Shown piece after piece: positions 44,200 to 55,834 of a DNA stretch of 64,000 nt (within the stretch, counting starts at the first letter, position 1; every line of letters begins with the position of its first letter). The notes beneath the pieces were generated by a model, which saw nothing but the letters and a program-made list of their open reading frames with translations, had not been told where the DNA came from and searched no databases. The position numbers were made by a program, and so were the translations under genes. The DNA comes from Panax quinquefolius (lineage: Eukaryota; Streptophyta; Magnoliopsida; Apiales; Araliaceae). The stretch lies in contig CM035168.1 in NCBI GenBank assembly GCA_020205615.1, positions 125,002,795 to 125,066,794 on the forward strand, in the 5' to 3' direction.

Positions 44200-46652
44200 G
44201 GGTAAGCTTATCATAAACTCTAATGAAGTCTATACTTTATTTGATACCGGTTCTACCCATTCTTTTATTTCTCCTACTTTGCTCATCGATTAAATTTGAC
44301 TCAGGAGAAATTAGACTTTGACTTATCTGTGGAAACTCGTTTGGAGAAACCTTCATTACATCCCAATCGTTTATAAGTCTTGTTTGGTTCAAATCGGTAC
44401 CCTCACATTACACCGTCGATCTTATTTCATTAAAAATACTTGCAGATTTGACGTGATTCTGTGGATTGATTGGTTAACTACTTATCATGCAAAAATTGAT
44501 TGTTTTCGTAAGGTTCATAGCTTTCATATTCCTAATCAACCTATTATGCGAATTCAAACGACCAAACCATTAAAATCAATCACGGTCATCTCAAGCCATA
44601 AAGCTATTCGTTTATTGAAAAACGGATGTCAAGCTTTCTTAGCTCATGTCATGATTTAAACAAAAATACGTCGGTTTTGAACGATATTTCTATTGTTAAT
44701 AAATTTCCGACGTATTCTAGAAGAACTTCTGGCCTACCCCCCAGGCGTGAAATTGAATTTTGTATCGACCTTCAACCCGCAGACAAAACCTATTTCCAAA
44801 GCCCCATATCGAATGGCTCTATGAACTTCGTGGAGTTAAAGACCCAACTGCGGAATTGTTAGACATTGGCTTTATTCGTCCTAGTACTTCTCTTGGGGTG
44901 CTCCCTGCTCTATTCGTGAAGAAGAAAGATGGGAGTATGCGACTTTGTATTGATTATCGGAATGAATTATGTCCATCAAAAAATAGGTATCCATTGCCAC
45001 GTATTGATGACTGTTTGACCCGATTCAAGGAGCCAAATTCTTTTCAAAGATAGATCTTCGTTAGGATATCACCAATTGAAGATTAGAATCACGACATTCC
45101 AAAGACGGCTTTCGGAACTCCCTAAGACGGGCATTATGAATTCTAGTCATGTCCTTTGGATTGACTAATGCTCCGCCGCCTTTCATGGATATGATGAACC
45201 GAGTATTCAAAGAATATTTGGATCACTTTGTGGTCGTCTTTATTGATGACATCCTTATTTATTCCAAAAGCCGTGAAGATCATGAAAGCAACACTTGAGG
45301 TCGACACTCCAAAAGCTTCGTGAATATAAGCTTTATGCCAGTTGAAGAAATGTGAGTTCGCTTCAAGAAGTAGCATTCCTTGGACACGTGGTATCAAGTC
45401 ATGGAATATCTGTTGACCCAAAGAAAGATTGAAGCTATTCAAAGTTGGGAACAACCTAAATCGATGATCAAAGACGTAGCTTTCTCGGTTTAATTGGTTA
45501 TTATCGGAGATTCGTGGAAGGATTTTCTCGAATCGCTACTCCATCGACTCAAACCGTATTCGGAAAGATACAAAGTTCGGTTGGGAGCGAAGAATGTGAG
45601 AAGAGTTTTCAAGAACTCAAGAGGAGACTTATTTCAAAGACTGCTCTCGACAATACCATCCTGCCGGAGGATTTGTCATCTACAAGTGATGCTTCGAGCA
45701 AAGGGTGGGATGTGTTCTTATGTAACATGGAAAAGTTATAGCTTTTACGCACTCATGACAACTCAAAGAATATGAGAGGAATTATCCTACTCATGATCTA
45801 GAGTTAGCGTATTGTTGTCTTTTCAGACTTAAAATTTGGAGGCATTACTTGTATGGGGAGAAAGTGGAGATCTTTACGGATCATAAAAGCCTCAAATATT
45901 TCTTCACTCAAAAGGAACTCAACACGCGACAACGACGTTGGCTTGAGCTGTTGAAAGATTATGATCATACCATCCAATACCATCCCGAAAAGCGAACGTG
46001 GTAGGTGACGATTGAGTAGAAAATCATATCGCAAGCACGAAAGTGCGATATTGTCGTATAAATGCCCATTTTGTGTGACTTGCAAAGAATGGAGATAGAG
46101 TTAAAGACTCAGAGGCGCGTGATGATGATAAGCGAGTATACGAGTAGAACCGACTTTAATCGATAAAGTTAAAGTCGCTTCAAGCCACTGGACACTGGAG
46201 GCGATGCGTATGAGGAAGAAAAAGCAAGAAGGTCTATATGGGAAGCAAGAATCGATGAAGAAGGAATACTTGAGTCAACTCCGGACTTTGTGTTTCTAAC
46301 GACCGACGACTTAAAGTATAATATCATGATGGAGGCGACAACACACCATTTGCAATCCATCTCGGGAGTACCAAAATGTATCATGATATTCGGCCATACA
46401 TTTTGGTGGAGCAATATGAAGAGAGAGATACTGTTTATCTCAAGGTGTCTAACTTGTCAACGAGTTAAAAGCGAGACATCAAGTACCAAAAGGTCCATTG
46501 CAACCACTTGAAATTCCAGAATGGAAGTGGGAGCACATTACCATGGATTTCGTTACGGTCTTCCTAAGGTTTCTCAAGGCATTGATGCGATTTGGGTCAT
46601 TATTGATAGATTGACCAAGATCCGCTCATTTCTCACAAATCGAGAAACTTAT
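44200..46652 (+). pseudogene. E1 pol, first part (PR, RT, RNase H, integrase start)
   Basis: The aspartic protease motif LFDTGSTHSFIS is intact (DTGS codons from 44243). RT spans about 44860-45480: GFIRPSTSLGVLPALFVKKK, SMRLCIDYR, NRYPLPRIDD, a PKTAFGT word, and the catalytic [13 protein letters not shown] (about 45222-45260). The connection segment resembles VGYYRRFV. RNase H spans about 45680-46030: SDASSKGW, then a [24 protein letters not shown] stretch readable in one frame, [14 protein letters not shown] and NVVGD. Integrase begins at about 46340 with an H-H-C-C zinc region (CLTCQRVK), then [16 protein letters not shown] with the first catalytic Asp. It is cut at 46652 by E2. Most blocks are readable but in shifting frames. 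Confidence 0.85.
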
Positions 46653-49267
46653 TGTAAGACCGAATTTTTTTTTAAATAAAAGGAATTTCCTTTATTTATT
46701 ATCTTGAAATAGTAAGGGTTGATTTGATTAATGTGGATAGTTAAGGGTTAAATACATAAATATTTCAAAATAAGCAAGTGGTTATAAAATATTCATTTTT
46801 ATCAGGGAATATTCGTTTGGTCGTGGAATATTAAATCTTTGTCGGGGAATATTACGGCTGGCAGCGGTATGACCGTGTGTGGGCCCATAACTTGAAAGCG
46901 ATTGGATGAAGAAACGATAAATATAAGTTGGTTAAAAATAACGTAGTTGTTACCATTAAGATTGTTGGAATACCCGGTGGTTAAAATACGATGTCTGGCG
47001 TGGTTGCGACAAGAAGACACCTGCTGCGGTATTGCATGTATTGTTGAATTATTGATCCTTACGTGAAGGCACTACTCAATAATTATTACGAAGAATTCTC
47101 GCTCAATAGTTTATTTTATTGATTCAATAATTCTTTGCGTTGGTATTTTATATTATTCTTTGTTTCAATAATTGTCATCGCATGATTTCCCATTATCGGA
47201 TCAATAATTCATATTATTTGAATAATATTATTAGATAACATTATTGGCAATGTCTAGAAAATTACATCTAAGGAGAGGTTTGGTCACCTAATCAATGTAT
47301 TTAGAAGAGGAGAGATCCTTATTCGAAAGCCCCTCTTTCCTCGGGAAAAACTGGTCATTATAAATGTGATTCTCAGTAATATTATTTGTGAATAATTAAT
47401 TATTAATTCATATGATAAGGAAATATTTATTTTATATGAATATAAATGATGGATTTATTTATGTGGTTATTAATGAAGGAATTAATGTTGAGGTGTTTTA
47501 TCGGTATTTTATCGGATTGGAGGTATTAAAAATCAAATCGGGGTTTTGAGATATATGCGGGGTTATAATTTTTAATCCGACCGTTGGATCGTTGTAATTT
47601 TTGGATATGTTATACATACATAAGTTGAGTATATGTCCACAAATTTTGAACCGTTAAAGATAGCGTATAATTTATTATGAATTTTAAGAGGTGGTCGATT
47701 CGGAAATTAGGGTTCAGAATTGATTTTGGTGGAAAATTCTAGAATTGAGTGGGCCCCACTTGTGGTTGGTGAAAAATGTGCTGAATTTTATTTCAAATGT
47801 GGTGGGTGGCAATAGTAGCGAGTAAAAGCCATCAGTAGCTTGGTCAAAATGCCTTGGTAATTTAACATTTTCCTATAAATAGAAGGCTAAGTTAGAATTG
47901 AAAATCACACCGAAACAAAGTTTTCTCTTTCTCTCTATATTATCGAGCGTATTTTGTGAGTATTTAGATACTTTGAGAGTTCTTTGTCAAAGACAAGTTT
48001 CATTCAAAGATCACTTCCGACCTTTCCTTCCAAGCAATCGATTCTTTGAGGTAAGGGATATTATTTTTTTCAGAATGATATTATTTCTTCAATATCATTA
48101 TCTTTGAAATGTTGATCTGAAGTTTTTATCAAATTTGGAACTTTTTCGTATGGGGTTACTTATTCATGAGTTCTTATTCACGAGTTCTTATTCATGAGTT
48201 CTTATTCACGATTACTATTCAAAAGTACTATTAATGAAGCGTGAAGATGTTTTTGTGGAATTTCTATCTTTTGGTGTCGGAGTTACTATTCACGATATCA
48301 CAAGACTATTCACGATATCTGACTATTCACGATATCAAGACTATTCATAGAAAAATAAAATTTCTTCTTTTTCGTCAAAATATCTATTCGGATACTAGCT
48401 TTGATTGTATCCATGTTTTGATCATTCTTGAATTTTACACCACTATGATTATTTTTGAGGTATTGTTGGACATGGATAAAACAAAGTACGAATCATTAAT
48501 CCTTAATCCTTGTCATTTTGTTCCTTTGGATTCGTTCTTTAAAAATATTTTCATCATCCTCGGTCTTAAATGATGATATTATTAAATATCTTTGGCCTGT
48601 AGTGCAAAGATGAATGATTTCTGAAGAATATCTTTGGCTTTGTGAGTGCAAAAGATGAGCAGTGTGTTGAGATGAACATGACCGGTTGATGAATATCTTT
48701 CGCTTCAGTAAAAAAAGATGAATGTTTGATTTGAGATGAATATTGATTGATGTTCTGAGGATAAAATATTGATGATGGATCTGTTAAATTCATAGATTAT
48801 AGTAGATTTCATTCTCTACGTAACTCTTCTATGAATTATTATTTCATTGCGAATATTGATCGAAACTTGTCATTCTGTTGTATTCTATCGATTTTTTCCT
48901 GTTGGAGACTAACGATAATTTGTTGTATATTATCTTAGTCATAACATTCTTTCTTGGGCTAGTTGAGCTCACCCTTTTCCTTGTTGTTCCATTTTTCTTC
49001 TCGAGGCGAGAATGTAGCAAATACTTTATCGGGGTATGGAATGAAGGTTAGAGAGAGTTGTTTAGTAGTCCTCACCATTATTGTAAAATAATGTATCAAT
49101 AAATGTGATGAGGATTTATTTGAGTATAAATATTATCAGAAGATAATATTTGTATTTAAACTCACAGTTTTATTGTTGTGATAATAAAGTTGTAGTTGTT
49201 TACATGCCGTGTATTTGGCGACTCGAGAATGGGTTGGATGGAATGGACCTATTTTGGGGTAAATCAC
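46653..49267 (+). repeat. 5' LTR of E2
   Basis: TATAAATA box at 47874-47881; short-period arrays of TATTCATGAGTT and ACTATTCACGATAT words (about 48160-48355); a ~60-bp array with ATATCTTTGGCCTGTAGTGC words (about 48560-48720); the conserved TTGGGCTAGTTGAGCTCACC at 48954-48973. The end is blurred (GGGGTAAATCAC against GGGGTCGTCACA). Confidence 0.88.
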
Positions 49268-49270
49268 GGT

Positions 49271-49440
49271 TGGTATCGAATTTATAAGTAAAGAGCCCCG
49301 AGCCTCATTTGGTGACTTCCTCGTTGATGGGGATGCACCGCAAGCCGGACTCTCCGTAGGGGACGCCTGATTCTCATGGTGGCAATCGATAGTACCATTG
49401 TGAGGTCTTTGTCACGGTTGGGACATGAGTCAGTTAATGT
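49271..49440 (+). other. E2 primer-binding site and inserted leader segment
   Basis: TGGTATCGAA (49271-49280) is followed by about 160 bp that E1 and E3 lack at this place. The usual leader then resumes with TGTATCGAGCTTAGGG at about 49438. The extra segment resembles the filler found inside pol of E2 and E3. Confidence 0.65.
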
Positions 49441-49617
49441 ATCGAGCTTAGGGATATGATCTCTGGCGGAGATCGGGAATAGAACTAGAGGGGGAGGACG
49501 AGTAAATCCTTTGCTAGTGTGTCCTACCTAAGCTTATTTGTTAGTTGGTCGAAGATATAGGGATATTATGTGATTGATTTCCTTAATTAACCCTTATTTT
49601 ATGACGGTGATTTGAGA

Positions 49618-50835
49618 ATGTCGACCGAGAATATTAATGATGGAGTAAATGAGCCCGTGGAGATGCCTGTACTCACCAACGGAGGAGAACGTAACAGTCG
49701 ACAATGTTCCTCCCGTGAATAACACCACCGAAAGCGAGATGATGAACGAGGGGATGTTTAGAAGTTTTTTGCAGTTCACGCAAAATCAGACGAGGAGACT
49801 CGTGTTCAAAATACTGAGGAGAAATGATAGTAATTCATGGGTGGTCACAATGTTAGTTCAAAGAGTTGGGACCACGAGTGCGGGGAAAGCGATCCGATCA
49901 TGGCGAAAACATGGGTCAAGCAAATTACCAAGATATTCGATGTCTTGGGATGCGAAGGAACAAAAAGTTCCATTCGCTACTTTTATGTTCCGTGGCGAAA
50001 GCAGACATTAGTGGGAATCGTGAAGCGTACCCATTCACCGCACTCGGCATATCGCCGGAGACGTTTGAAACAGTTCAATGACAAGTACTTCCACGAAAGT
50101 ATTCGTCGTATGAAGGAAGTGGAGTTTATTAGATTGGAGCAGAATAACATGACGGTGTCCCAAAGACGAGGCGAAGTTTGCGGAGTTATCCGAGTTTGCA
50201 CCTCATTTGGTGGAGAATGAGGAACGATGACGCGGATGTTTTCGAGAGGTTTGAAACCCAAGATACGTCGGTATCTCATTTCTCATAAATTTTCTCTCTA
50301 TTAGAGATGTTGTAATGAGGCTCGGTTGTTAGGCGAGATAACGAATACGTTCAACCGAGGGACCATACCGAGGATCATACCAAAGATAAGATCCATCGAA
50401 TAACGATAACTAGTGGAGAAAGAAGAATACGGACAAAGGCGGTAACCACTCTGGTGGTAATTGTGGCCATGAAAATAGAAAAAGCGAGTGGGAGGAGATT
50501 TTAAAAGAGGAGATTCAACAACGACCATGTGAAGGCGCCGGTGCCGGTAGAATCGGGTTCCAAGGAGGAGAAAGACCATCGGTCGTATGTTATAAATGCG
50601 GAAAGAGGGATATATCGGTCCGCTGTCCACAACAGATTTAAGGTATGCTATAATTGTGGAAAGGAAGGACATATCGCTTTCGAGATCAGACGATATCGAA
50701 ACCCGATCCAATGGGAATGGTGACTCAAAAGGATGTCCCGTAAAAGTCAAAGTCAACGATTCTCGGAAGAGCGTTTGTCGTGACCGATCAAAATACGAGG
50801 AACCCGAACGGTTAGCACGGGTTAGTTAATTATAA
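49618..50835 (+). pseudogene. E2 gag remnant
   Basis: A start at 49618 gives MSTENINDGVNEPVEMPV before a frameshift. The capsid-like segment is recognisable around 49850-50020 (a KELG word, then DIRCLGM and WW-containing end in another frame). The two zinc knuckles at about 50582-50690 read CYKCGKR and CYNCGKEGHIA, with the terminal Cys of the second lost. Not functional. Confidence 0.7.
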
Positions 50836-52480
50836 ATTCTTGCGAAGTTTATACCTTACTAGAACCTGGGTTCTACCCATTCTTTTATCTCTTCGCTTGC
50901 GCTTTCAACGTTTGAACTCGACTACGGAGAAATTAGACTTTGACCTATTTATGGAGACTCCGTTAGAGAAACTTTCATTACATCCGTTGTTTAGAAATCT
51001 TGCTTGATTCAGTTGGCACTATCACATTACACGTTAACCTTATTTCTAAAGAGATATTTGCTTTTGATGTGATTTTAAGGTTAACTACTCATCACGCCAA
51101 AATTGATTGCTTTTCGTAAGGTTGTTAGTTTTCATATTCCTAAGCAACCTCGTTATTCAATTCAAGCAATCAAACCATCATAGTCAAACATTTTCATATC
51201 AAGCCATGAAGTCATTCGCTTATTACGGATGTCAAGTTTTCTTAGTCCATGTTATGGATTTGAATAAAGACACGTCGATTTGAATAATATTTTCTGTTGT
51301 TATTGATTTTTCCCGACGTATTTCTGAAGAATTTCTTGGTTTACTCCCAAAACCCGATATTAAATATTGTATCGACTTTGAACCCAGACAAAACTCATTT
51401 CTAAAATCTCATATCGAATGGCTCCTATTGAACTTCGAGGAGTTAAAAATTCAACTATAGAATTTGGTACCGAGCCTTTATCCGGTGACTTCCTTTGTGG
51501 AATTTACCTAAGCCGGACTCTCGTAAGGGACGTCATATTCGATGCGATAGTAAACCGATAGTGTCATTGTGACGTCTTATCCAAGGTTGAGATATGAGTC
51601 ACGATTGAGAACAACCTAAGTCTCAGAATCGAAATACGTAGCTTTCAGAAGCTTAGTTGGTTATTATCGGAGATTCGTTGAAGGATATTCTCGAATCGCT
51701 ATTCCATTAACGTGAAATGACTCATAGAGATACAAAATTCAAATGGAGCAAGGAATGTGGGAAGAGCTTCAAGAACTCAAGAGGAGACTCATTTCAAAGA
51801 TATGTTTTGACCATGCCATCCCGGAAAAGCGAACGTGGTAGGCGACGTGTTGAGTAGAAGATCGTATACAAGTCGAAAGCACGATATTGTCAAAGACTCA
51901 TTTCAGTATAATTTACAAATAATAGAGATGGAGATGAAAACTCTAGGTACCCACGTGATGATATACGAGTATAATCGACTTTAATCGATAAAGTTAAAAG
52001 CATTCAAGCTACACAACGGAATGATGAATTTGAAGAAGGAGGTGCAAGAAGTTGTTATTTTAAAAGCGAGAATCGGTGAGGTGAGGAAAGCTCAAACCTT
52101 CGATTTATTAATCCATTTGAAATTCTCGATCGAATAGAAGCGTGGCCTATAGACTCGTTTTACCACCAAGTATGACGCGTGTTCATAACGTTTTTCACGT
52201 ATCGATGTTACGTAAATATGTGGACGACCGAAACACGTCATTGAGTTAGAACCGGACGAGATAGCCAAGACTTAACGACGACGAGAGGTACTGTCAAGAT
52301 TTTGTAGAGGAAAAGAACATGACCTATGTATCGGGGTTATACCATAAAGTTTTTGTGGAGAAACCATGCTATTGAGGAAATGACACGGGAGTTGGAAACG
52401 AAAATGAAAGCGAGGTATCTTTACCTTTTCAAACACCAGTATCGTCACGTCAATTTCGAGGACGAAATTTCATAAGGAGG
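50836..52480 (+). pseudogene. E2 pol remnant lacking RT core, RNase H and integrase
   Basis: The protease remnant near 50855-50890 has the DTGST site damaged. The pre-RT segment runs to about 51455 (MAPIELRGVKN). A filler of about 150 bp (51460-51612) then replaces the RT catalytic core, followed by the RT-RNase H connection (LVGYY-like, 51655) and an RRLISK word. The RNase H core is deleted near 51815-51835, joining to the segment before the integrase. The integrase is also deleted at about 52075-52095, joining to the C-terminal words RFINPFEIL and a final NFEDEIS near 52450. Confidence 0.75.
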
Positions 52481-52485
52481 GAGGT
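52474..52485 (+). other. Polypurine tract of E2
   Basis: AAGGAGGGAGGT immediately before the 3' LTR; the same as in E3. Confidence 0.8.
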
Positions 52486-55119
52486 TGTAAGACCGAAATT
52501 TTTTAAATAAAAAGGAATTTCCTTTATTTATTATCTTGAAATAGTAAGGGTTGATTTGATTAATGTGGATAGTTAAGGGTTAAATACTGTAAATATTTCA
52601 AAATAAAAGTGGTTATAAAATATTCATTTTTGTCTGGGAATATTCGTTTGGTCGTGGAATATTCTGCTTGATCGCTTCTGGGAATATTAAATGACGGACA
52701 GTAAAGCCATGTGTGGAGCCCATGTGAAAGCGATTGGATGAAGAAAGCGACAAATATAAGTTGGTTAAAAATAACGGCGTAGTTATTACCTGATTAAGAC
52801 TGCATTGGAATACCCGGTGGTTAAAAATCTGATGTCTGGCGTGGTTGACAAAGAAGACACCTGCGGTATTAAGATGAAGATTGTTGAATTATTGATCCTT
52901 ACGTGAAGGCCTTTACTCAATAATTATTACGATGAATTCTTGTTCAATAGTTTATTTTATTGATTCAATAATTCTTTGCGTTGGTATTTTATATTATTTG
53001 TTTCAATAATTGTCATCGCATAAAGATTTCCCATTATCGGATCAATAATTCATATTATTTGAATAATATTATTAGATAACATTATTGGCAATGTCTAGAA
53101 AGTTCTGTCTAAGGAGAGGTTTGGTCACCTAATTGCGCGCTAGTAAGGAGAGATCCTTATTGGAAAGCCCCCTCTTTCACAGGAGGAAACACTGGTTCAT
53201 CATAAATGTGATTATGTAATATTATTTGTGAATAATTAATTATTGATTCATATGATAAGGAAATATTTATTTTATATGAATATAAATGATGGATTTATTT
53301 ATGTGGTTATTAATGAAGGAATTAATGTTGAGGTGTTTTATCAGTATTTTATCGGATTGGAGGTATTAAAAATCAAATCAGGGGTTTTGAGATATATTGC
53401 GGGGGTTATAATTTTTAATCCGACCGTTGGATCGTTGTAATTTTTGGATATGTTATACATACATAAGTTGAGTATATGTCCACAAATTTTGAACCGTTAA
53501 AGATGAGCGTATAATTTATTATGAATTTTAAGAGGTGACTGATTCGGAAATTAGGTTTGTAATTGATTTTGGTGGAAAATTCTAGAATTGAGTGGGCCCC
53601 ACTTGTGGTTGGTGAAAAAATGTGCTGAATTTTATTTCAAATGTGGTGGTGGCAATGGCAGTAGTAGAAGTAAAGCCATCGGTGTAGCAGTCAAGTCCGC
53701 TTTCGTGGGCTAACATTTTCCTATAAATAGAAGGCTAAGTTAGAATTGAAAATCACACGAAACAAAGTTTTCTCTCTTTCTCTCTATATTATTGAGCGTA
53801 TTTTGTGAGTATTTAGATACTTTGAGAGTTCTTTATTCAAGATAAGTTTCATTCAAAGATCACTTGAGCCTTTCCTTAGAAATCTTGATTCTTTGAGGTA
53901 AGGGATATTATTTTTTCGTAATGATATTATTTCTTCAATATCATTATCTTTGAAATGTTGATCTGAAGTTTTTATCAAATTTGGAACTTTTTCATGTGGG
54001 GTTACTTATTCATGAGTTACTATTCACGAGTTACTATTCATGAGTTCTTATTCACGAAAGTTCTTATTCACGAGTACTATTCATGAAGCGTGAAGATGTT
54101 TTTTGTGGAATTTCTATCTTTTGGTGTTGAGAGTTATTATTCACGATATAAGACTATTCACGATATATCTGACACTATTCACGATATACGGCACTATTCA
54201 ATAGAAAAATAAAATTTCTTCTTTTCGTCCAAAATATCTATTCGGATACTAGCTTTGATTGTATCCATGTTTTGATCATTCTTGAATTTTACACCACTAT
54301 GATTATTTTTGAGGTATTGTTGGACATGGATAAAACAAAGTACTGAATCATTAATCCTTAATCCTTGTCATTTTGTTTCACCGGATTCGTTCTTTAAAAA
54401 TATTTTCATCATCCTCAGTCTTAAATGATGATATTATTGAATATCTTTGGCCTGTAGTGCAAAGATGAATGATTTCTGAAGAATATCTTTGGCCTGTAGT
54501 GCAAAGATGAGCAGGTGTTGAGATGAACATGACCGATTGATGAATATCTTTGGCCTGTAGTGCAAAGATGAATATTTGATTTGAGATGAATATTGATTGA
54601 TGTTACAGGGATAAAATATTGATGATGGACTGTTAAATTCATAGATTATAGTAGATTTCATTCTCTACGTAACTCTTCTATGAATTATTATTTCATTGCG
54701 AATATTGATCCGAAACTTGTTATCTCGTTGTATTCTATCGATTTTTCCTCGTTGGAGACTAACGATAATTTGTTGTATATTATCTTAGTCATAACATTCT
54801 TTCTTGGGCTAGTTGAGCTCACCCTTTTCCTTGTTGTTCCATTTTTTCTTCTCGGGAGGCGAGAATGTAGCGAGTACTTAGTGGGTATGGAATGAAGGTT
54901 CTAGAGAGAGTTGTTTAGTAGTCCTCACCATTATTGTAAAATAATGTATCAATAAATGTGATGAGGATTTATTTGAGTATAAATATTGTCTGAAGATAAT
55001 ATTTGTATTTAAACTCACATTTTATTGTTGTGATAATAAAGTTGTAGTTGTTTTACGTACCATGTATTTGGCGACTCAGAATGGGTTGGATGGAATGGAC
55101 CTATTTTGGGGTCGTCACA
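52486..55119 (+). repeat. 3' LTR of E2
   Basis: A 2634-bp repeat of the 5' LTR. TATAAATA at 53722-53729; TATTCACGA arrays at about 54005-54200; ~65-bp array at about 54430-54575; conserved TTGGGCTAGTTGAGCTCACC at 54804-54823. Differences from the 5' copy are mainly short indels beside G/C. Confidence 0.9.
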
Positions 55120-55124
55120 CTTAT

Positions 55125-55834
55125 ACACTTGAACGCCTCTTGCTCGTATGTACATAAACGAGATTGTAAGATCGCATGGTATCGCGGTATCCATAGTTTT
55201 TCGATCGAGACCCAAGATTCACTTCACGATTTTGGGTTAGTTTGCAAAAAGCTATGGGCACAGACTTACGATTTAGTTTCTAAGATATCATCCTCGAGAC
55301 CAGACGGACAATGGAGAGGACTATTCAAACTCTTGAAGATCTATTAAGACTCTGTGTCCTTGATTTCAAGGGAGTTGGGACAAGTTCTTACCATTGGTGG
55401 AGTTTTCCAACAACAACAGATTATCGCAAGTATTGGCATGGCTCCATTGAGCGTTGTATGGAAGAAAGTGTCGTTCTCCGGTATCTTTGGGATGAGGTGG
55501 GTGAAGCAACGTTGTTGGGGACCGGAGTTGAAATACGTATGACTACGGAAAAGATTCAAATGATCCGACAACGTATAAAAACCTCACAAAATCGACAAAA
55601 GAGTTATTATGCCGATCTTCATCAAAAGGACGTGGAATTCGATATAGGAGATCATGTGTTGTTAAGAGTTGCTCCATGGAAAGGAGTTACAAGATTTGGA
55701 AAGAGAGAAAACTTAATCCTCGATTCATCTGGTCCATTTTAATCCTCGATCGAGTAGAAGCGTGGCATATAGACTCGCTTTACCGCCAAATATGTCTCGT
55801 GTTCATAACGTTTTTCACATATCTATGTTACGTA
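55125..55834 (+). pseudogene. E1 pol, second part (integrase C-terminal half)
   Basis: Resumes the E1 integrase after the CTTAT duplication: a DRDPRFTS-like stretch, then QTDGQ-like and RTIQTLEDLLR (55313-55345), LDFKGVG, WDEVGEATLLG, RQKSYYADLHQKDVEFDIGD and HVLLRVAPWKGVTRFGKRE (to about 55740). The last segments are the GPY/F region of gypsy integrases. The following RVHNVFH-like words lead up to 55834, where E3 is inserted before the element's own 3' end. Confidence 0.8.

Larger units (their letters stand above)
46653..55119 (+). mobile_element. Ty3/gypsy element E2, RT/RNase H/integrase-deleted, inside E1
   Basis: LTRs 46653-49267 and 52486-55119 start TGTAAGACC and end GTCACA, with CTTAT duplications at 46648-46652 and 55120-55124. 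The internal region is only 3.2 kb: primer-binding site, leader with an extra segment, gag, a protease remnant and a pol that lacks the RT core, RNase H core and integrase. The 3' end keeps NFEDEIS and the polypurine tract. It interrupts the E1 integrase. Confidence 0.9.

Noticed and set aside
50301..50756. Minus-strand ORF of 151 codons in E2
   Set aside because: Antisense to the gag zinc-knuckle region; no domain in its own frame.
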